From Perilla frutescens (lineage: Eukaryota > Streptophyta > Magnoliopsida > Lamiales > Lamiaceae), in contig BRKX01000018.1 in assembly GCA_026008535.1 (NCBI GenBank), forward strand, positions 14,392,088 through 14,456,087: DNA of 64,000 nt, in the 5' to 3' direction. The notes beneath the pieces are model-generated. The model did no database searches and was not told where the DNA came from. It worked only from the letters and a program-made list of their open reading frames with translations. The position numbers and the translations under genes are program-made. This document shows positions 35,444 through 48,129 of the stretch, piece after piece (within the stretch, counting starts at the first letter, position 1; each line of letters starts with the position of its first letter).

Positions 35444-35665
35444 GGGTGTACAAATGGTCGGTCCCGTTTTGAATTGAAAAAATATATCTGATTAAATTAA
35501 ATTGATTGGTTTGATTCGGTTTTAATTTATAGTTTGGCTCCCCCTCCTACTAGGAAAGAGTTTATAAAGAGTTATATACATTGCATTGAAATGCAAAAAT
35601 TGCAAACCGAACTAAACCGAATTGATCGGTTTATCTTGATTTTTTTTATTCGATTTTGCACACCC
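35444..35665. mobile_element. hAT-like MITE
   Basis: The left end is GGGTGTACAAATGG and the right end, reverse complemented, is GGGTGTGCAAAATCG. The interior has matching AACCGAACTAAACCGAAT and TTGATTCGGTTTTAAT. No clear 8-bp duplication. Confidence 0.55.
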
Positions 35666-36001
35666 TGTGTGCGGTTGAAAGCGTATAAAGTTACATATAT
35701 TGCATCTGTGATTTTCCAAGTTACGTGGCACATGCATGTTACAAATATATAGTTGGCTTATTGGTCATTGTAAGAGTTGTTCAAAGTTGATGGATAGTGA
35801 GCCAATGACGCAATCTATTCAATGTTGTGTTAGTTAACAATTTTGATGCTCATATCTGTGAGAGAGTGTGTGAAACAACAATGGAATGGAAATAACATAA
35901 ACTGGATTGAAAAGAAGCAGTAAAAACAAGACAGATCAACATTGTATCAGAAAACACTAATTGCAACCTAGCTAGGAAGGAGAAATATAATACAAGGTGA
36001 T

Positions 36002-39000
36002 TCAACAACCTATGTAAGAAACTGGGATCCTTTTGGGAAGACATGTCCCCATGAATCCATCCTCTGCACAACTCTCTCCCTCTCCCTCTCCTACTAAACA
36101 CAGCCTAACCCTAACCCTCTCCCCACTATTCACCACGCCCAAGCTCGTTTGGAAAATGTCTTTCAGCCATTCTTCAAACGAGCTGTTGAGGTACAGCCCC
36201 GAACCACCCAAAACATGCTCTAACACCTTCTCCTCTACCTTCAGATTGTTTAAGTTTGTGCACCCGCTCACCTCATCAAAGGATCTTCTCAATTTGGACA
36301 GGAACATCTCTCTTGCCTGTTCGTCCTGATCCGAACCCCTGTTCAAAACAAACCGGTTCTTGATCTGTTTGAGGAATCTGAGTGAGTTGTGGAATGGCTC
36401 CATGGCGACCTCACGAGTCAAGTCACTCGAAATGGGGCTGAACTCTCCTGGCTTGCCGCCTTCCTTAACCTCATCCTCATCAGCTCTGATGTTGAGGTCG
36501 AGGCCATTTGAGCTCAGCTGCATCTTCAGCTGAGTGGTAGCATTTGAGGTCACCTCTTCCATCTCATTGCTTCTTCGACTCTTGCTCCTGCCTGTAACTA
36601 TAGGCGAACAATCCCAATCTGGTTTGCGCTTGTGATCAAGATTAGCCATTTCTTGAGCATGTGTTGTTGATTCTTGGACAACTAGTTTCATTGGGATTAC
36701 AGAGTTTGTGTTGTAGGCAGTAGCATCAGCAGCATCCGTGGTCAGGATGAAGATTGCACGCCCCGAATTATCTCTCGTGCTCGTCGCCTTAAATCCATCA
36801 GCAAGAAACTTGGCCAACTCAGGATCAGCAAACTCAACATCTTCCACAAGAACAACTAGCTTCTCATGCTTCCTCAATGCCCTCTTCATCATTTCGCGGT
36901 TTTCAGCAGGGGTTTTCTCACTGTTTCTCATGTTCATGCACAAGAGCAGATCAGAAGAACCAAACATAGACTCTGCTGCTGCAACAGCTAATCTCCTTTT
37001 CGCCACATTGTCGTTCCCTTGAATCAGGAGGAACTTATCATGATTGTTAGCTTCATAATTCATCAATGCATCTATGATCGGAGGAATAGCTTCCAATTGC
37101 CACGGCACATTTTCTTTAAGTAAATCACACAGCACAATCTTCTGGCGTTTCACTTCATCAGTATACGTGGAATTCCCCAAAGCCAGCGTGATCCTTACTT
37201 CATTATCCTCAATCATCTTAAGCGGATCCAAGTTAGGCTCCTCTGATCGATTCTTGGAAGCTCCATTGCTGAAGCTGAACTCGATATGGCACGATTGCTG
37301 CCTTCTGAAACGAGGCAGAGTGCTAGCACCTTGATTAGGCTTGACAGTAGGGCAAGCAAATGAAATCGTCTCAGAATCAAGAAGAATGTTGTTCTTATTC
37401 AACCATGATGGATACGATGAAGTAGAGTAGTAATTCCTCCCAAGATGGCTCGAACTATGGGGATTTTGGCTCCCTTGATGCAGACTCTGGCATAGTTTGT
37501 TATACTTCCTCCTCAGCTGATCCAAATCATCCTAAACTCAGTGAAAACAATTCTTAATCAGATATATGGATCATACTGAAGATCATATCCAACAATACTT
37601 ATCACTTATGAGAGAGAGAGAGAGAGAAGAAGAAGAAGAAGAAGAAGAAGAAGAGTAAATTTAGTACCTTGCAGTCAAGTGTGTGATTAGAATGTGGTTT
37701 GAGCCAGTAGGGCAACTGGGGTGAAGCAGTTTCTTTATCTGAAAAAGATTTATTGAAGGCTGCTTCTTTTTCATAATTGGATGTGCATTCTTGGCAACAT
37801 GTGAGAAAATCCGTTTCCTCCTTGAGACACACCACTTTTTTGTCTGAAACTGGAGATGAGTTTTCTGAGAATGAAATTCTTGAATCCCTCCCACTGCATA
37901 GCATATATCATAATACAAACAGATTAAAAATTACACGAACAGAAATGAAAAAGGTTTTCGAACTCAGGTAAATATCTGAAGCAGTAAAAAAGGAAACATT
38001 TCACATGCATTATGCATATATATACATATTATCGAATACTGTATGTTTAGAAAAAGATATCAAATTTAATGTCTCAAGTCTCAACTCCAACATCATTAAT
38101 TGTCTCTCACCTGTAGGGCTGTAGGCTGTACACACAACAAATTATATGATCGTGCATGTCCACACAAAATAAATGTAGGTGGCTGGCAGTGGCAGCCTAC
38201 GAATATTTTGACCAATATCTCACTCTCTCATCACACAGACACAGACAGCACAGAATTCTCAAATTCTTGTCTTCAAAAACTTACACCATAACCATTCCAT
38301 CTAAATTATTGTTCTTATTATTATTATATGAAAAAAATAAATAAAATTATAAGAAAATCATATTGTTACCTTGTAGCAGCATTGAGGCTCAATCCAAGGC
38401 CACCGGAAGGAACAGACACAGGTTGAAGAGCCCACTGAACATCCAACGGCGGCTGCTTCATCTGGCATTTGACATAGGTCTGGTAATTCGCCGTCGCCAT
38501 CAACCACACCTTCATGTTGGAGGCGTTGTACCAAGCAACTAGCTTACCAATCTCCGCTATCAGATGATCACTACAAAACCCTCTTTCTCTCTCATCCACC
38601 GCCCATTTGAGGTCGCCGATATATATTATCACTCTCCCAACCGAAGCAAAAGAGTCGACTTTTCTTTTGAGGTCGGCGACGTTCATGTCCACTTCTTCCT
38701 TGTTCATCAACACGATCGGCACCGACGAGAACTGAAACTTCACCAGCTGCGCCGACTTCAGCTCGTCGGGAACGTCTCCCTTCTCCACCAGAGTCATCAC
38801 CTCGGCGACGAGCGCTTCGGCCATGGATATGGAGTCTCCGACGATAACTGTATTTCTTCTTCTTCTTCTCCCGACGAGAACCTCCAAAACGAGCTTGATA
38901 TCTTCTTTTAGAGAGGAAGAATCGATACCATCGCTCATGCAGACGGGGGAGGGTTTCTTGTGAGGAGAGAGAAGAAAAGGGTTTTGGTCGAACAAGTGGG

Positions 39001-39628
39001 CTTGCCAGAGGGCGGTGGGGTTTATGAGGGGTACTGGCCTGTGAGATTCCGCCGGCGGAGAGCTAGGGGTGGAGTAGATTCCGCCGGAGGCGTTGTAGCA
39101 CTGGAAAACGGAATTGGTGCAGTCGTCCAAATTGTTCTTGACGGAGGTGCTGGAGAAGCCGGCCTCTCTCATGACACGGCTGACGCTGGGATCGTCGAGG
39201 ATGGAGAGAATGAGCTGCTCGAGCTCGACTTTAATGGCGATGAGGGGGGGCTGCTGTTGGTGGTGCTGCTCGATGCAGCCGCGGCGCTGGTGGGCCTGGG
39301 CGCGTTTGAGGGCGGCGATGAGGGCATTGGAGAGGGAGGGCTGGGCGTGGAGGAGGGGGCCGGGGGAGGCGGGGAGGCGGTTGAGGGCGACGTTGAAGCA
39401 GAGCTCGAGGGCGCGGCACTGGAGGGGGTGGTGGGAGGGGTGGGGAGGCTGAGACTTAAGGCATGCGCGGCGGAGGAGGCTGGCGCGGGAGGTGAGGAGT
39501 GTAGCGGCGACATGGAGGGGGGTGACCTGAGCGTGGCCGCGACGGCGGGCCAGGCTGAGGGAGTGCTTCAGCACGGCGGCAGCCTCCGCTGAGAGGGTCT
39601 GTTGCGCTGCACAGGCTCCTGCACGCAT
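36002..39628 (-). CDS. SMXL4/5: SMAX1-LIKE 4/5-type Clp-like transcriptional co-repressor
   Basis: Three exons: 39628-38370, 37893-37668 and 37531-36002. Introns have GT-AG ends (476 and 136 bp) and the joined frame gives about 1004 residues, the family's usual length. Exon 1 starts MRAGACAAQQTLSAEA and carries the double Clp-N domain (LARRRGHAQVTPLHVA, SILDDPSVSRVMREAGF). Two AAA-like regions have degenerate P-loops (VGDSISMAEA; IQGNDNVAKRRLA, about residue 668). An EAR motif LDLN lies near 839-842, the TOPLESS-binding signature. No RGKT degron is present, as expected for SMXL3/4/5, which strigolactone or karrikin signalling does not degrade. In Arabidopsis this clade acts in the nucleus and is needed for phloem formation. 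The GC-rich proline/histidine loops of exon 1 create long antisense shadow frames. SMXL4 versus SMXL5 cannot be decided here. Confidence 0.95.
37612..37655. repeat. (GA)n(GAA)n microsatellite in SMXL intron 2
   Basis: GA then GAA repeats on the plus strand lie just inside the donor of the 136-bp intron. On the coding strand they form a pyrimidine tract. Confidence 0.9.
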
Positions 39629-39703
39629 AACTTGGCCAAAACCCCACCCCCCAACACCCCCCCGAGATCGGAGATTGATTTCCTATCGCAATCGCGACTG
39701 TAT

Positions 39704-39711
39704 CTATATAT
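39704..39711 (-). promoter_or_regulatory. Candidate TATA box of the SMXL gene
   Basis: TATATATA-type sequence on the minus strand about 76-83 bp upstream of the ATG at 39628. The leader between is G/C-tract rich (CCCCACCCC on the plus strand). Confidence 0.4.
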
Positions 39712-40496
39712 ACAATATATGTATCACCCTCTCCCTAAAAACACACTGCACACTGTACCCTCCCCTACCGCTTAATTTTATTTCTTCTTGAATATAGATT
39801 AATTGCCTCACTGTGTAGTTTGTGTGTGGTGTGTGTTTGGAAATCAAATATGAATATATGAATATATGATCGATCGATAAATGGAGGCTATCACTGCTCT
39901 ATGAAGGAACATAAATAGCTACTCACCTGCCTCCATCTCCATGGCTCTCTTCGAGTTTCTCATTTTCACCAAGGTCCTTTTCGTCTTTTCACCCCCACCC
40001 CACACATCATTCTACATTCTTTTAACTATTCTGCTCATTTCTTTATTTTCTATAATTTCTATAATTTTATTTTAGTGATATTAATATAATATACTTTATT
40101 ATACACATGCATCTTGTGTATTCAAGAGTATTTTAAATTTAAGTATTGGTTGAAATAAAGGAATTAATTGCAAGCGCCCAAATTATGGGAAATGCTACTT
40201 TCATACTCTCCCATTTTCACAAAAAAATTATGTTTTAGGTTTTATAATAAGAATTAAAAATTAAAAAATGTGATAAATATAGTATCTCTTCCTATTAAAT
40301 TATATATTTTTTTAATATATCTTAATTTATCTCTAATTATAATATGTATACCTCTATATCTCTATTTAATTTCATCAAGATATTATGGATGATATTTTGT
40401 AGGGGTAAAATTGGGAAGAAAAGTGTAAAACATCAAATAATTTGTAATAAAATTAAGAGGCTAAAACATCAATCTTTCTGATATTAAGAAAGTATA
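39712..40496. other. Upstream region of SMXL gene
   Basis: Non-coding, moving from pyrimidine-rich promoter-proximal DNA to AT-rich spacer. No second gene start was recognised. Confidence 0.5.
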
Positions 40497-40746
40497 GACA
40501 CCCTCTGTTTCGTTTTGATTGTTGTTTTAGTTTTTTTTAGCTATAATTAACAATTAATTTTATAAATTAATATACCCACCCCTCAATCCCTCATATATGA
40601 CATAAAATCTTATTCACTTCCATTTTACTAAAATAGTGTTTGGGTTATGGTTAGAATTGAGAGAGTAGGTGTGAAATATATAAAACAACAAACCTTTTGA
40701 TACAAAATAAAAAGTTAAAACAACAATCAAAACAAAACGGAGGGAG
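40497..40746. mobile_element. Stowaway-like (Tc1/mariner) MITE
   Basis: The 250-bp unit is bounded by TA. The right end, reverse complemented, reads CTCCCTCCGTTTTG, the classic Stowaway terminus; the left end is ACCCTCTGTTTCG. Both continue TTTTGATTGTTGTTTTA. It lies about 0.9 kb upstream of the SMXL start codon. Confidence 0.8.
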
Positions 40747-40748
40747 TA

Positions 40749-41650
40749 TTAGATAAGATCATTTAAATTTAGTCCACTTTCTATATATGTCTCACTTGGT
40801 ATCTTAGTGATCAATTATTTAGGTGACCGTATAATTTATTTAGCATAAGAAATTTATTTAGATGACGTCCAAGAAAATGCTGATAAAATACGCATCCTTT
40901 TTTCATCAAGGCATCGCGGACGAAATAAAAGTAAATACCGTGTATCGTTTAGTATTTTATTAATCTGTTACTACAATTTTTATATGGTTGCATATTGTAA
41001 TAGGAATTTATATATATTTTCACGCATACACATCATATATACATGATTTAGATAACATATATTACTATATCTAGTATGTGTGTGTATGTTCCCATAATAA
41101 CACACACAATAAATTTTATGGAAAAAAAAATAAGCATCAATCTTTGTTTTTCTCGTGAAGCAAAGGGTTCAATTCCACTTTTTTTTTTTCTTTTTAGTTT
41201 ATTCCTTCAAGATATGAAAATATATATTGTTAACTTGTGTAGTAAATTTTTTGAAAAAAATGAAGGTTTGAATGACAGAGAGACAGAGCGACAGAGGGCA
41301 GCAGAAATTCAAATAAAGTAGTAAAAGAGAAAAAAAGGTGGAAAAGAAAGCAGGTATAACAAGAGAGATAAAAAGAGAAAGTTGGTATTTTTGCCTTTTT
41401 CATGTTTGTCATTTGTTCTTTGCATATAAATGTGTGCATGTTCCTTTTTATTTTGCCTTTATTTATTTAATTATATATATATATATATATGTATATATTT
41501 ATCCCTCTCATCTCATCAGATAAAGATTTGCGATCATATTGTCACGCCAATCCTCGTAGACAGACAGTGTGTTTTATTCTCACCCCAAACCCCAAAGTAC
41601 CCAAAAAAGTAACTCTCTGTCTGCTCTACCCTTACATTACATTACATTAC

Positions 41651-41701
<51 letters not shown>

Positions 41702-43199
41702 CAAAAAAGCCTTTGGTTTTGGAGTGTAGTTGGACTTGAATAGCAGAATTTGTTTTGAATGACATTTTTATATGGGGTCTTCAACCAAGGGATTATGGCT
41801 CTTCACACGTCAAGCCAATATAACTTGAGGTTAATTACATTTTATTAATATCAAACTTCTAGCATCTCAAATTTGACATGATATTCCGGAATAAAGAGAG
41901 TTAGGGATCATATGTCAGATTTGGGATGTTGAAATTTTGCTCCGTGCTAAATTTGTTAAATTATGCAGACATTTAGTATCAATATATAATTTTTAAAATG
42001 TTATAATTAAAATGTGAACGGCTCCAAATGTTGAGTAATAAAGTATAATTAATTTTATAAATTGAGACTGTTTTGAGTTTACTCGATAATGAAACAGTAG
42101 TGAAAGGTAATTATCTCTTAAAATTAGTTGGTTTAGATATTGATTTAGGTAAAGGGGGAAAATGATCTTTTTTTATTTTTGGATATATATTCAGACAGAC
42201 TGAATATGAATTTGCTTCTCCAACAACCCACTTATCTTACTTTTTGGTGAATCAAGAGAATCTAGCTAGTGAATTTCATGGCAAGTTTTCCCCAAAATAA
42301 AATAAAATAAAATAAATATTATATTAACATTAGCACGGCTTTTTTTTTTTAAATATCCGATTCGGCACACATATTTCACCAATATGTGTTATTATGCAAT
42401 TTCATGATTTTTAAATCAATTAACCCTTATAATATATACCATGATGTAAAAATGTATGATTTAAATATAATTAGAAAAAATAAAGATTCGGCCATATATA
42501 TAGAGATCATGATGGTGCAACTTTTCACAAAGTAAAATACAATTACTGAAACTTTTAGGTCAAAGTCATAAATAGCGTCTAGATTAAAGTTTTTGAGATC
42601 GGATAATCACCTTTTAATGGCTGTTAACAATTACAATTAACAAAATGAAAGATTTCATCACAAAGCTAAAAGTGGGATTTCAGCAGTGGCTGATTATTAC
42701 TGACTTAGAATAATTATGTGGGGGCAGTTTATTGCAAATTCCCACTTTAAATCTGTGTTTTACATAGAAGATTCACTATGTGCAAAGGGGAAAAAAACAA
42801 AATTCATGAATTTAATTAAATAAATCCCTTCAAATCATTGGGAAATTATCTTTGATGAGTTGATAAAAAAAAAGTTTATAAAGATGAAGAATAAACGAGT
42901 TTGCTCTTCTTACAAGAAAAGCATCCCTTTTTTAAATTAATTATGAAATTTCATAATTCTTGTCTTTTGAATGTGTAATCTTTTGGGGTTCTCAAAATCA
43001 TTTGGTTTTGCTGTTCCCTGATAAATATTCAAGAAAGCATCGCTGCGAAATGCCATCAACTGTTACAATTAAATGCCACGTCACCCAAAACAATGCCAAG
43101 TTATCAAGAGAAAACAATTTTATTAAATAGTTTTTTCTTAGGGGGAAAATAGCATGTAAATGTACGCATCATTAGCCATGACATTATAGTAAAGTATAT
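40749..43199. other. Intergenic DNA with microsatellites
   Basis: No gene. (TA)n near 41472-41490, ATTAC repeats near 41630-41650 and a (TC)n tract of about 22 units at 41656-41698. Confidence 0.6.
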
Positions 43200-43415
43200 T
43201 GTGATTTGTGGATCATTCCACATTGTAATGATCGGGGGTTCTCGTCTTCCATAGGTTCACGCGTAAATTTCATGGGCCAGTCCAGCCTGGACCGAACCCA
43301 TGAACCAATGCACCTTTTGGGGTCGGGCTTTTTTCAAGCCAATAAAATCATGATCCAATCCGACCTAAAATCGGGCTGGATCAGACCACTTTTGCCACCT
43401 CTAACTAAGATCCGA
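43200..43415. mobile_element. hAT-like MITE fragment
   Basis: The right end TTTTGCCACCTCTA and an interior of GGGCCAG, CCGAACCCATG and TCGGGCTGGATC are typical of hAT MITEs whose other end reads TAGAGGTGGCAAA. A left terminus was not found. Confidence 0.4.
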
Positions 43416-43789
43416 ATTTAGTCATGAAGATCACAAGTATACGTTGGACAGTACGGTTTCCCCAATCCCCATTCAAATTCTACTCTATTGATGATCCAGT
43501 CCGATCAAATAGAGCAAAGATTCTCTAATCTACAATTGATGTCTCAGTTCATATTTAAAAAAATTAGAATAATTGTAAATTCAATTTGCGAGATATGTAT
43601 TTATAAATCTAAAGTTTCCAAGTACATATAGATTTGTTCACCAATTGTAGAGCATATGATATCGACTCGACCTCACTCACTCCAATGAGTCAAATCGAGT
43701 CTCACAGGTCCACCACATGCAGTCCAAGACCTTCTTTGTAATTAATTTGCGTAAGATATCATATTTTCTATTTCACTCATTATATTTCA

Positions 43790-44110
43790 TTTCGTGTTAT
43801 ACTTTCAAATTGCGAGTTTTTTTTGTATTTTTTCTTCATTTTTTATTTTAGTTACTTTTATAATTGTTAATTAGTGTTCATCCTACCCAATTAGGGTTTG
43901 TAAATATATTTTATAATTTTAGTTTTTAGTTTTTAATCAATAATTCAAAATTATAGTTGATTATTTCATAATTATAATTTATAATTTTTTAATATATTTT
44001 TTTGTTAATAAATATTGACTATAATTATTTATTTTATAATAAAATTTTATTTTCTAATAAATCTTATTAAAATTATAAATTGGGTAGCACAAAGAAGTGC
44101 AACACTAAAT
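43790..44110. mobile_element. MITE-like AT-rich unit
   Basis: The core CCCAATTAGGGTTTGTAAAT and following AT-rich sequence resemble the core of the MITE at 12706-13089. Ends are not well defined. Confidence 0.35.
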
Positions 44111-44189
44111 TAAATTTGAACTCTAAATGGAGTGTATTGAGATATTATAGGGTGTATTTAGATACACACCTAAAAAGGAAAATGTAATG

Positions 44190-45951
44190 TGTTGGTCCTG
44201 GTGCGAGTCTTTGTCAGTTTAGAGGGGGGGGTGAATAAACTGACTTCAAAAACTTTCAAAACAGATTACGGAATAGATAGGGCCCTGACTCGCTTTTGTG
44301 ATTTATCTGTGCTGACTGATCAGTTGAGAGAGACTGACGGAAGCTTAGCAGACGAGCTGATCAGTTTGGAACTGATAGCTTGAAGACGTGGCTGAAGCTT
44401 GTCAGTTCAGTCTGTGTGTGTGAATGTGTGCAGTTGAATAACTTGCAAAACTGTAAAACAGTAAGAACAACACACACAGAACTTTATAGAGGTTCGAAGC
44501 TCCTTGCTTCTACGTCCTCTCTTCCTTCTGTAGAAGGACAATCCACTATGCAAGTGTAAAGTTTCTTTATTATAATTACACAGTGAAGAAATCCTGTTGG
44601 ACCTGAAAAAGGCACTCTTCAAACCGAGCGCGACCTCCTTTCCAACTATTGCTGTCCCGGAAGAACGGACCCATCGGTACATGCTCCTCCTCAGCCGGTT
44701 TCTGGGTCGACAGCTCACACTTACCAGTCTCAACTGCTCGCTGAGACTTTAGGTGCTATTGCCTTTCTTTACACGATTTTAGATCTCGCTCGATCTTCAA
44801 GAAGACAGTCTTGAAACTGTTATCAACCTGGAATGCTCCTTTCTCTTGAGCTGGGTGGTTGATCTTTAAGGGACAGAACCGAGAAGTTTTGCCCTTGCTG
44901 GAATTCAGCGTCAGCTTAATAGCTTGCTTTGAACTTGAAACACGCCTTCTCAGTTTAAGACTTTTCGCACTTTGAGAATCTTGAGCTTTAAGCTGTAGAG
45001 AGAGAAAGAAATAGCTCGTTTTCTGCACAAATAGCAAAGTTAGATTGGCAAAAATCTTCTCTTTGTGGCCAAATGATTTCACCCTCTATATATAGATGAG
45101 TGAATTTTGACCGTTATGATTGGTGATGTTTAGAGATCACTGGTGGCATTTTTAATGCATGTAGCCGTTTGAAGCTTCTTTTGATGAACTAGCCGTTTTG
45201 ACTTTTAAATCTCTCTGCTCTAAGATCATCAGGATCTTTCAAAGATTTCCTGTTGAGATCTTCATTAACTACTTGTCAGTAGGAGCAGGTGATTCAGCTA
45301 TCAGTTCTTGGACATTCAGCTGATGGGCTCTCAGCTGTCTCAGCTTTCAGCTCTGAGATAGTCCAGTTGGCAGGTCTTCAGCTGCCTAAAGCTTCTATCA
45401 TGATACAGTCTAGTTCGGCTGACTCATCAGCTGAGCTTAAGAGCTTTCATTTCTAGACTTATCAGTTGGCTACTAGCTTGAGTTATTTCTCTCTAACTGA
45501 ACTAAGGTCAGTTGAATAAAGACTCAAAGCATTTAGAGCTGTTTTACCAGTAAACTGATCTTTTATCAGTTTGGAACCAGCTCTGACTGATCTTCTGATT
45601 GGATCAGTTTTAGCTTTCAAGCTGACTCTGTTCATCAGTCTATCATGGCATTTTGCTAAGACTGTTGACTAACTCATCCTAGGATACCTACCAGTCTCCA
45701 AAGTTCTCTTCCCCATTTACAGCTTATCTCAAGCTTTGAAGAGTTTACTCTGACTGGTCTGATCAGGTAACCTATAAGCTGGTTGACCATGCTTCTGAAT
45801 AGCTGTCTCTCATCTCAGCTCGAAGTCTTACTTGGTCATTGTCATTGATTTCCAACTTATCATAACCTGCAGTTTTTCATTAAGTCATCACACATATTTT
45901 AACATCTCATCAAAACCATCAATTGAGATTTTCGCAACAATTTTCCTAACA
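44190..45951 (-). repeat. 3' LTR of SIRE-type element
   Basis: 1762 bp, on the minus strand running TGTTAGGAAAATTGTTGCG to CCAGGACCAACA. A TATA-like CTATATATAG lies at about 45087-45097. Sequence shared with the solo LTR at 10312-11576 shows a common family. Words such as CAGCTGA and CTGATCAG recur throughout. A poly-G run of eight marks 44223-44230. Confidence 0.8.
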
Positions 45952-45966
45952 ATTTCCCCCTTTTTG
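45952..45966 (-). other. Polypurine tract of SIRE-type element
   Basis: AAAAAGGGGGAAAT on the minus strand immediately precedes the LTR start TGTTAGG; it would prime plus-strand DNA synthesis. Confidence 0.8.
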
Positions 45967-46379
45967 ATGATGTCAAAACCAGCTGATTTGATGATGGAAA
46001 AACTGTGCAAGGTTATCATTAACGAATTAACATCTGAGCCTGTACCAATTCTAGTAGTGAGGCTGAAAATTAGACTATGTTCAACAGTACAAACTTAGAT
46101 GCTAGTAGCTATTTAAAGCTAATATTCATAAACATCAATGCTTTGATGTAATCATCAGAGCTTTGACAAAGGATGAGTACAGAGTAATGGAGCATACATA
46201 AATATGTGAGCTCAATGAGTTTTATCTGCAAGGTATCAGAGTTTTACCGATTGAAAAATACAGCTAAAGTGACCTTCAGATATCTGAATACTCATTTGAT
46301 CAGCTTGAAAAACTTCAAATGTTTCAGTTTTAAACACAGCTCAATTCTAATTATCATGCAGATTTCTGATTTTTAGAGT
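45967..46379 (-). other. SIRE internal 3' non-coding segment
   Basis: It lies between the polypurine tract and the solo LTR. No frame of note is present, only LTR-like CAGCT/TGATCAG words. Confidence 0.5.
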
Positions 46380-47847
46380 TGTTCGGTATTTATTTTCACC
46401 TAAACTGCAAGTGTACATCGAGGCTTATAGGATAGCGGTGAATAAGGTCGTATCCACAGGGATTTAATGATTAATCTACTAGTTATTTTAATTTAATCCC
46501 TCGCAGTTATCTAGACTATAAATCATGGTTGAATTTAATTAAATAAAAACTGAGAATAATATAGAAACTAAATTATCACAGCAGAAATTAACACAGATAA
46601 ATCAAATAGTGAATAAAAGACATACTCTAGGATTGCCTAATCATCAACTAATCCATTCATTCAATCTCTTCATTCTTATGCCTATATTGGGACTTAAATT
46701 ATGCTAGAGCAACTACTAATGCATCCTAAATCTTATCTCGGAGTGCCTAGGTTGTAGATTACAAAACTTGTATTAACGTCTCCGTTTAATACCTAGCATG
46801 CAACTCCTGAAGGCTCCTATGGTTTATTGCTCTCTCAATTAACCTCAACTCTCTCGAGTGTTATTGATTAATAAGTTACTTATTCCAGATCACGTGTTAA
46901 AACTCCTCTCTCGATTTATGAATTAACACATCAAATTGTACTATTTAGTGATCAGTTAAACAATACAGATAAATACGAGAATAAACAAAACACAATAAAA
47001 TCATAGGCATGAGAAATCAACAGATTAAATGAACTTCATAATTTGAATCATAAACAACCCTAGAATACTAGGGTTTTAGCCATCCATAGTAAAATAAACA
47101 ACCAAAATCATCCACAAAGTAAACATTGAAATTCTAAGAATAAAGTAAATAAAACCCGGAAGGTTTGATTTGTCTCTAATCTTGAAAGCTCTTGAATCCT
47201 TTGGTCTTGTTCTTCGCGTCTTTTTTTCTCTGCAACAACTCTCTGGTGGCAACTTTTGGGTAGGTGGAATTGTGTGTATTTTTTCGTGCATCAAACCCTT
47301 AAATGCTAAGTTAAGAAAAGCCCAAAAACAGTTCAAAAATTGGACAGGCCCGCTCAATTCGCGACCTTGCTCACGACCCAGTCACCCGCGACTTAAGTCG
47401 CGGGTCCACGTGGCGCTGACGTGGCTAAAATTCATGACCAGATGCCCAAATTCACGATCGGGTCGTGGGTATTTCAAAGGAGAACCCCCTCTCTATCACG
47501 AACGTACAGTAAAATGGAGAAGAGGTGATTCGCGACCCCCCCGGTCACGGGTATATTTCAGCTCCGGCAGCCTCTCACTGTTTTGCTTCGTTCTCACTCG
47601 TTTCTCGTCCGATTGACCCGATTCTTTTTGAAACGCGTTCCTAAATTGATTTTATATATTTCTAGGGTCTTCCCACACTCATTTGAGGTCCACACAAAAA
47701 ATGGCATTAATTCCCTTCACAATGAACAAACACGTGACATTGCACAAAATATAGGAAACTATGCAAAACTCAACACTTCATGCATGCAATGCCCATCAAA
47801 TACCACTCAAATGTACCTCAAAATACATACAAAATAAGAGGTTATCA
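46380..47847 (-). mobile_element. Solo LTR, probably Ty3-gypsy
   Basis: The 1468-bp unit reads on the minus strand TGATAACCTCTTATTTTG to AAATACCGAACA. CTGCAAGTGTACATCGAGG and GGTCGTATCCACAGGGAT on the plus strand are phrases common in plant gypsy LTRs. Flanking pentamers AGAGT (46375-46379) and AGAGC (47848-47852) agree at four of five. No internal sequence, so it is a solo LTR inserted in the SIRE element. Open frames inside are spurious. Confidence 0.65.
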
Positions 47848-48129
47848 AGAGCACATAGAAATCATTAAGCTATTCAAAGGGATAAATCAACATGATCAGA
47901 ATAATTTGTATTATAAACAAAGAGCATGTTTTAGAAACTGATTGAGCACAAAAGATGAAGAATTATAGGAAGTAAAAGAGAGAGAGAATATGAAAGACTT
48001 GATATTTAACTTCCTTCTTCAGTTAGAATTGTTCACCACTTAGTTCCATCTTCTTTTGCTGAATTCTCCTTTTTCAAACTTGCAGGGAGAGATGTCGGAT
48101 ATGCTGTGAATACCCCAGTCTTGCTGTTC

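Noticed and set aside
36100..36120. CCTAACCCTAACCC telomere-like words
   Set aside because: They lie in SMXL exon 3 and encode an Arg/Val stretch; two units only, so not telomeric.
38960..39592. Plus-strand 210-codon open frame
   Set aside because: Antisense shadow of GC-rich SMXL exon 1; Gly/Glu/Ala low complexity and no domain.
47170..47616. 148-codon plus-strand frame
   Set aside because: Lies wholly in a solo LTR, no similarity to a known protein, opposite strand to the element.
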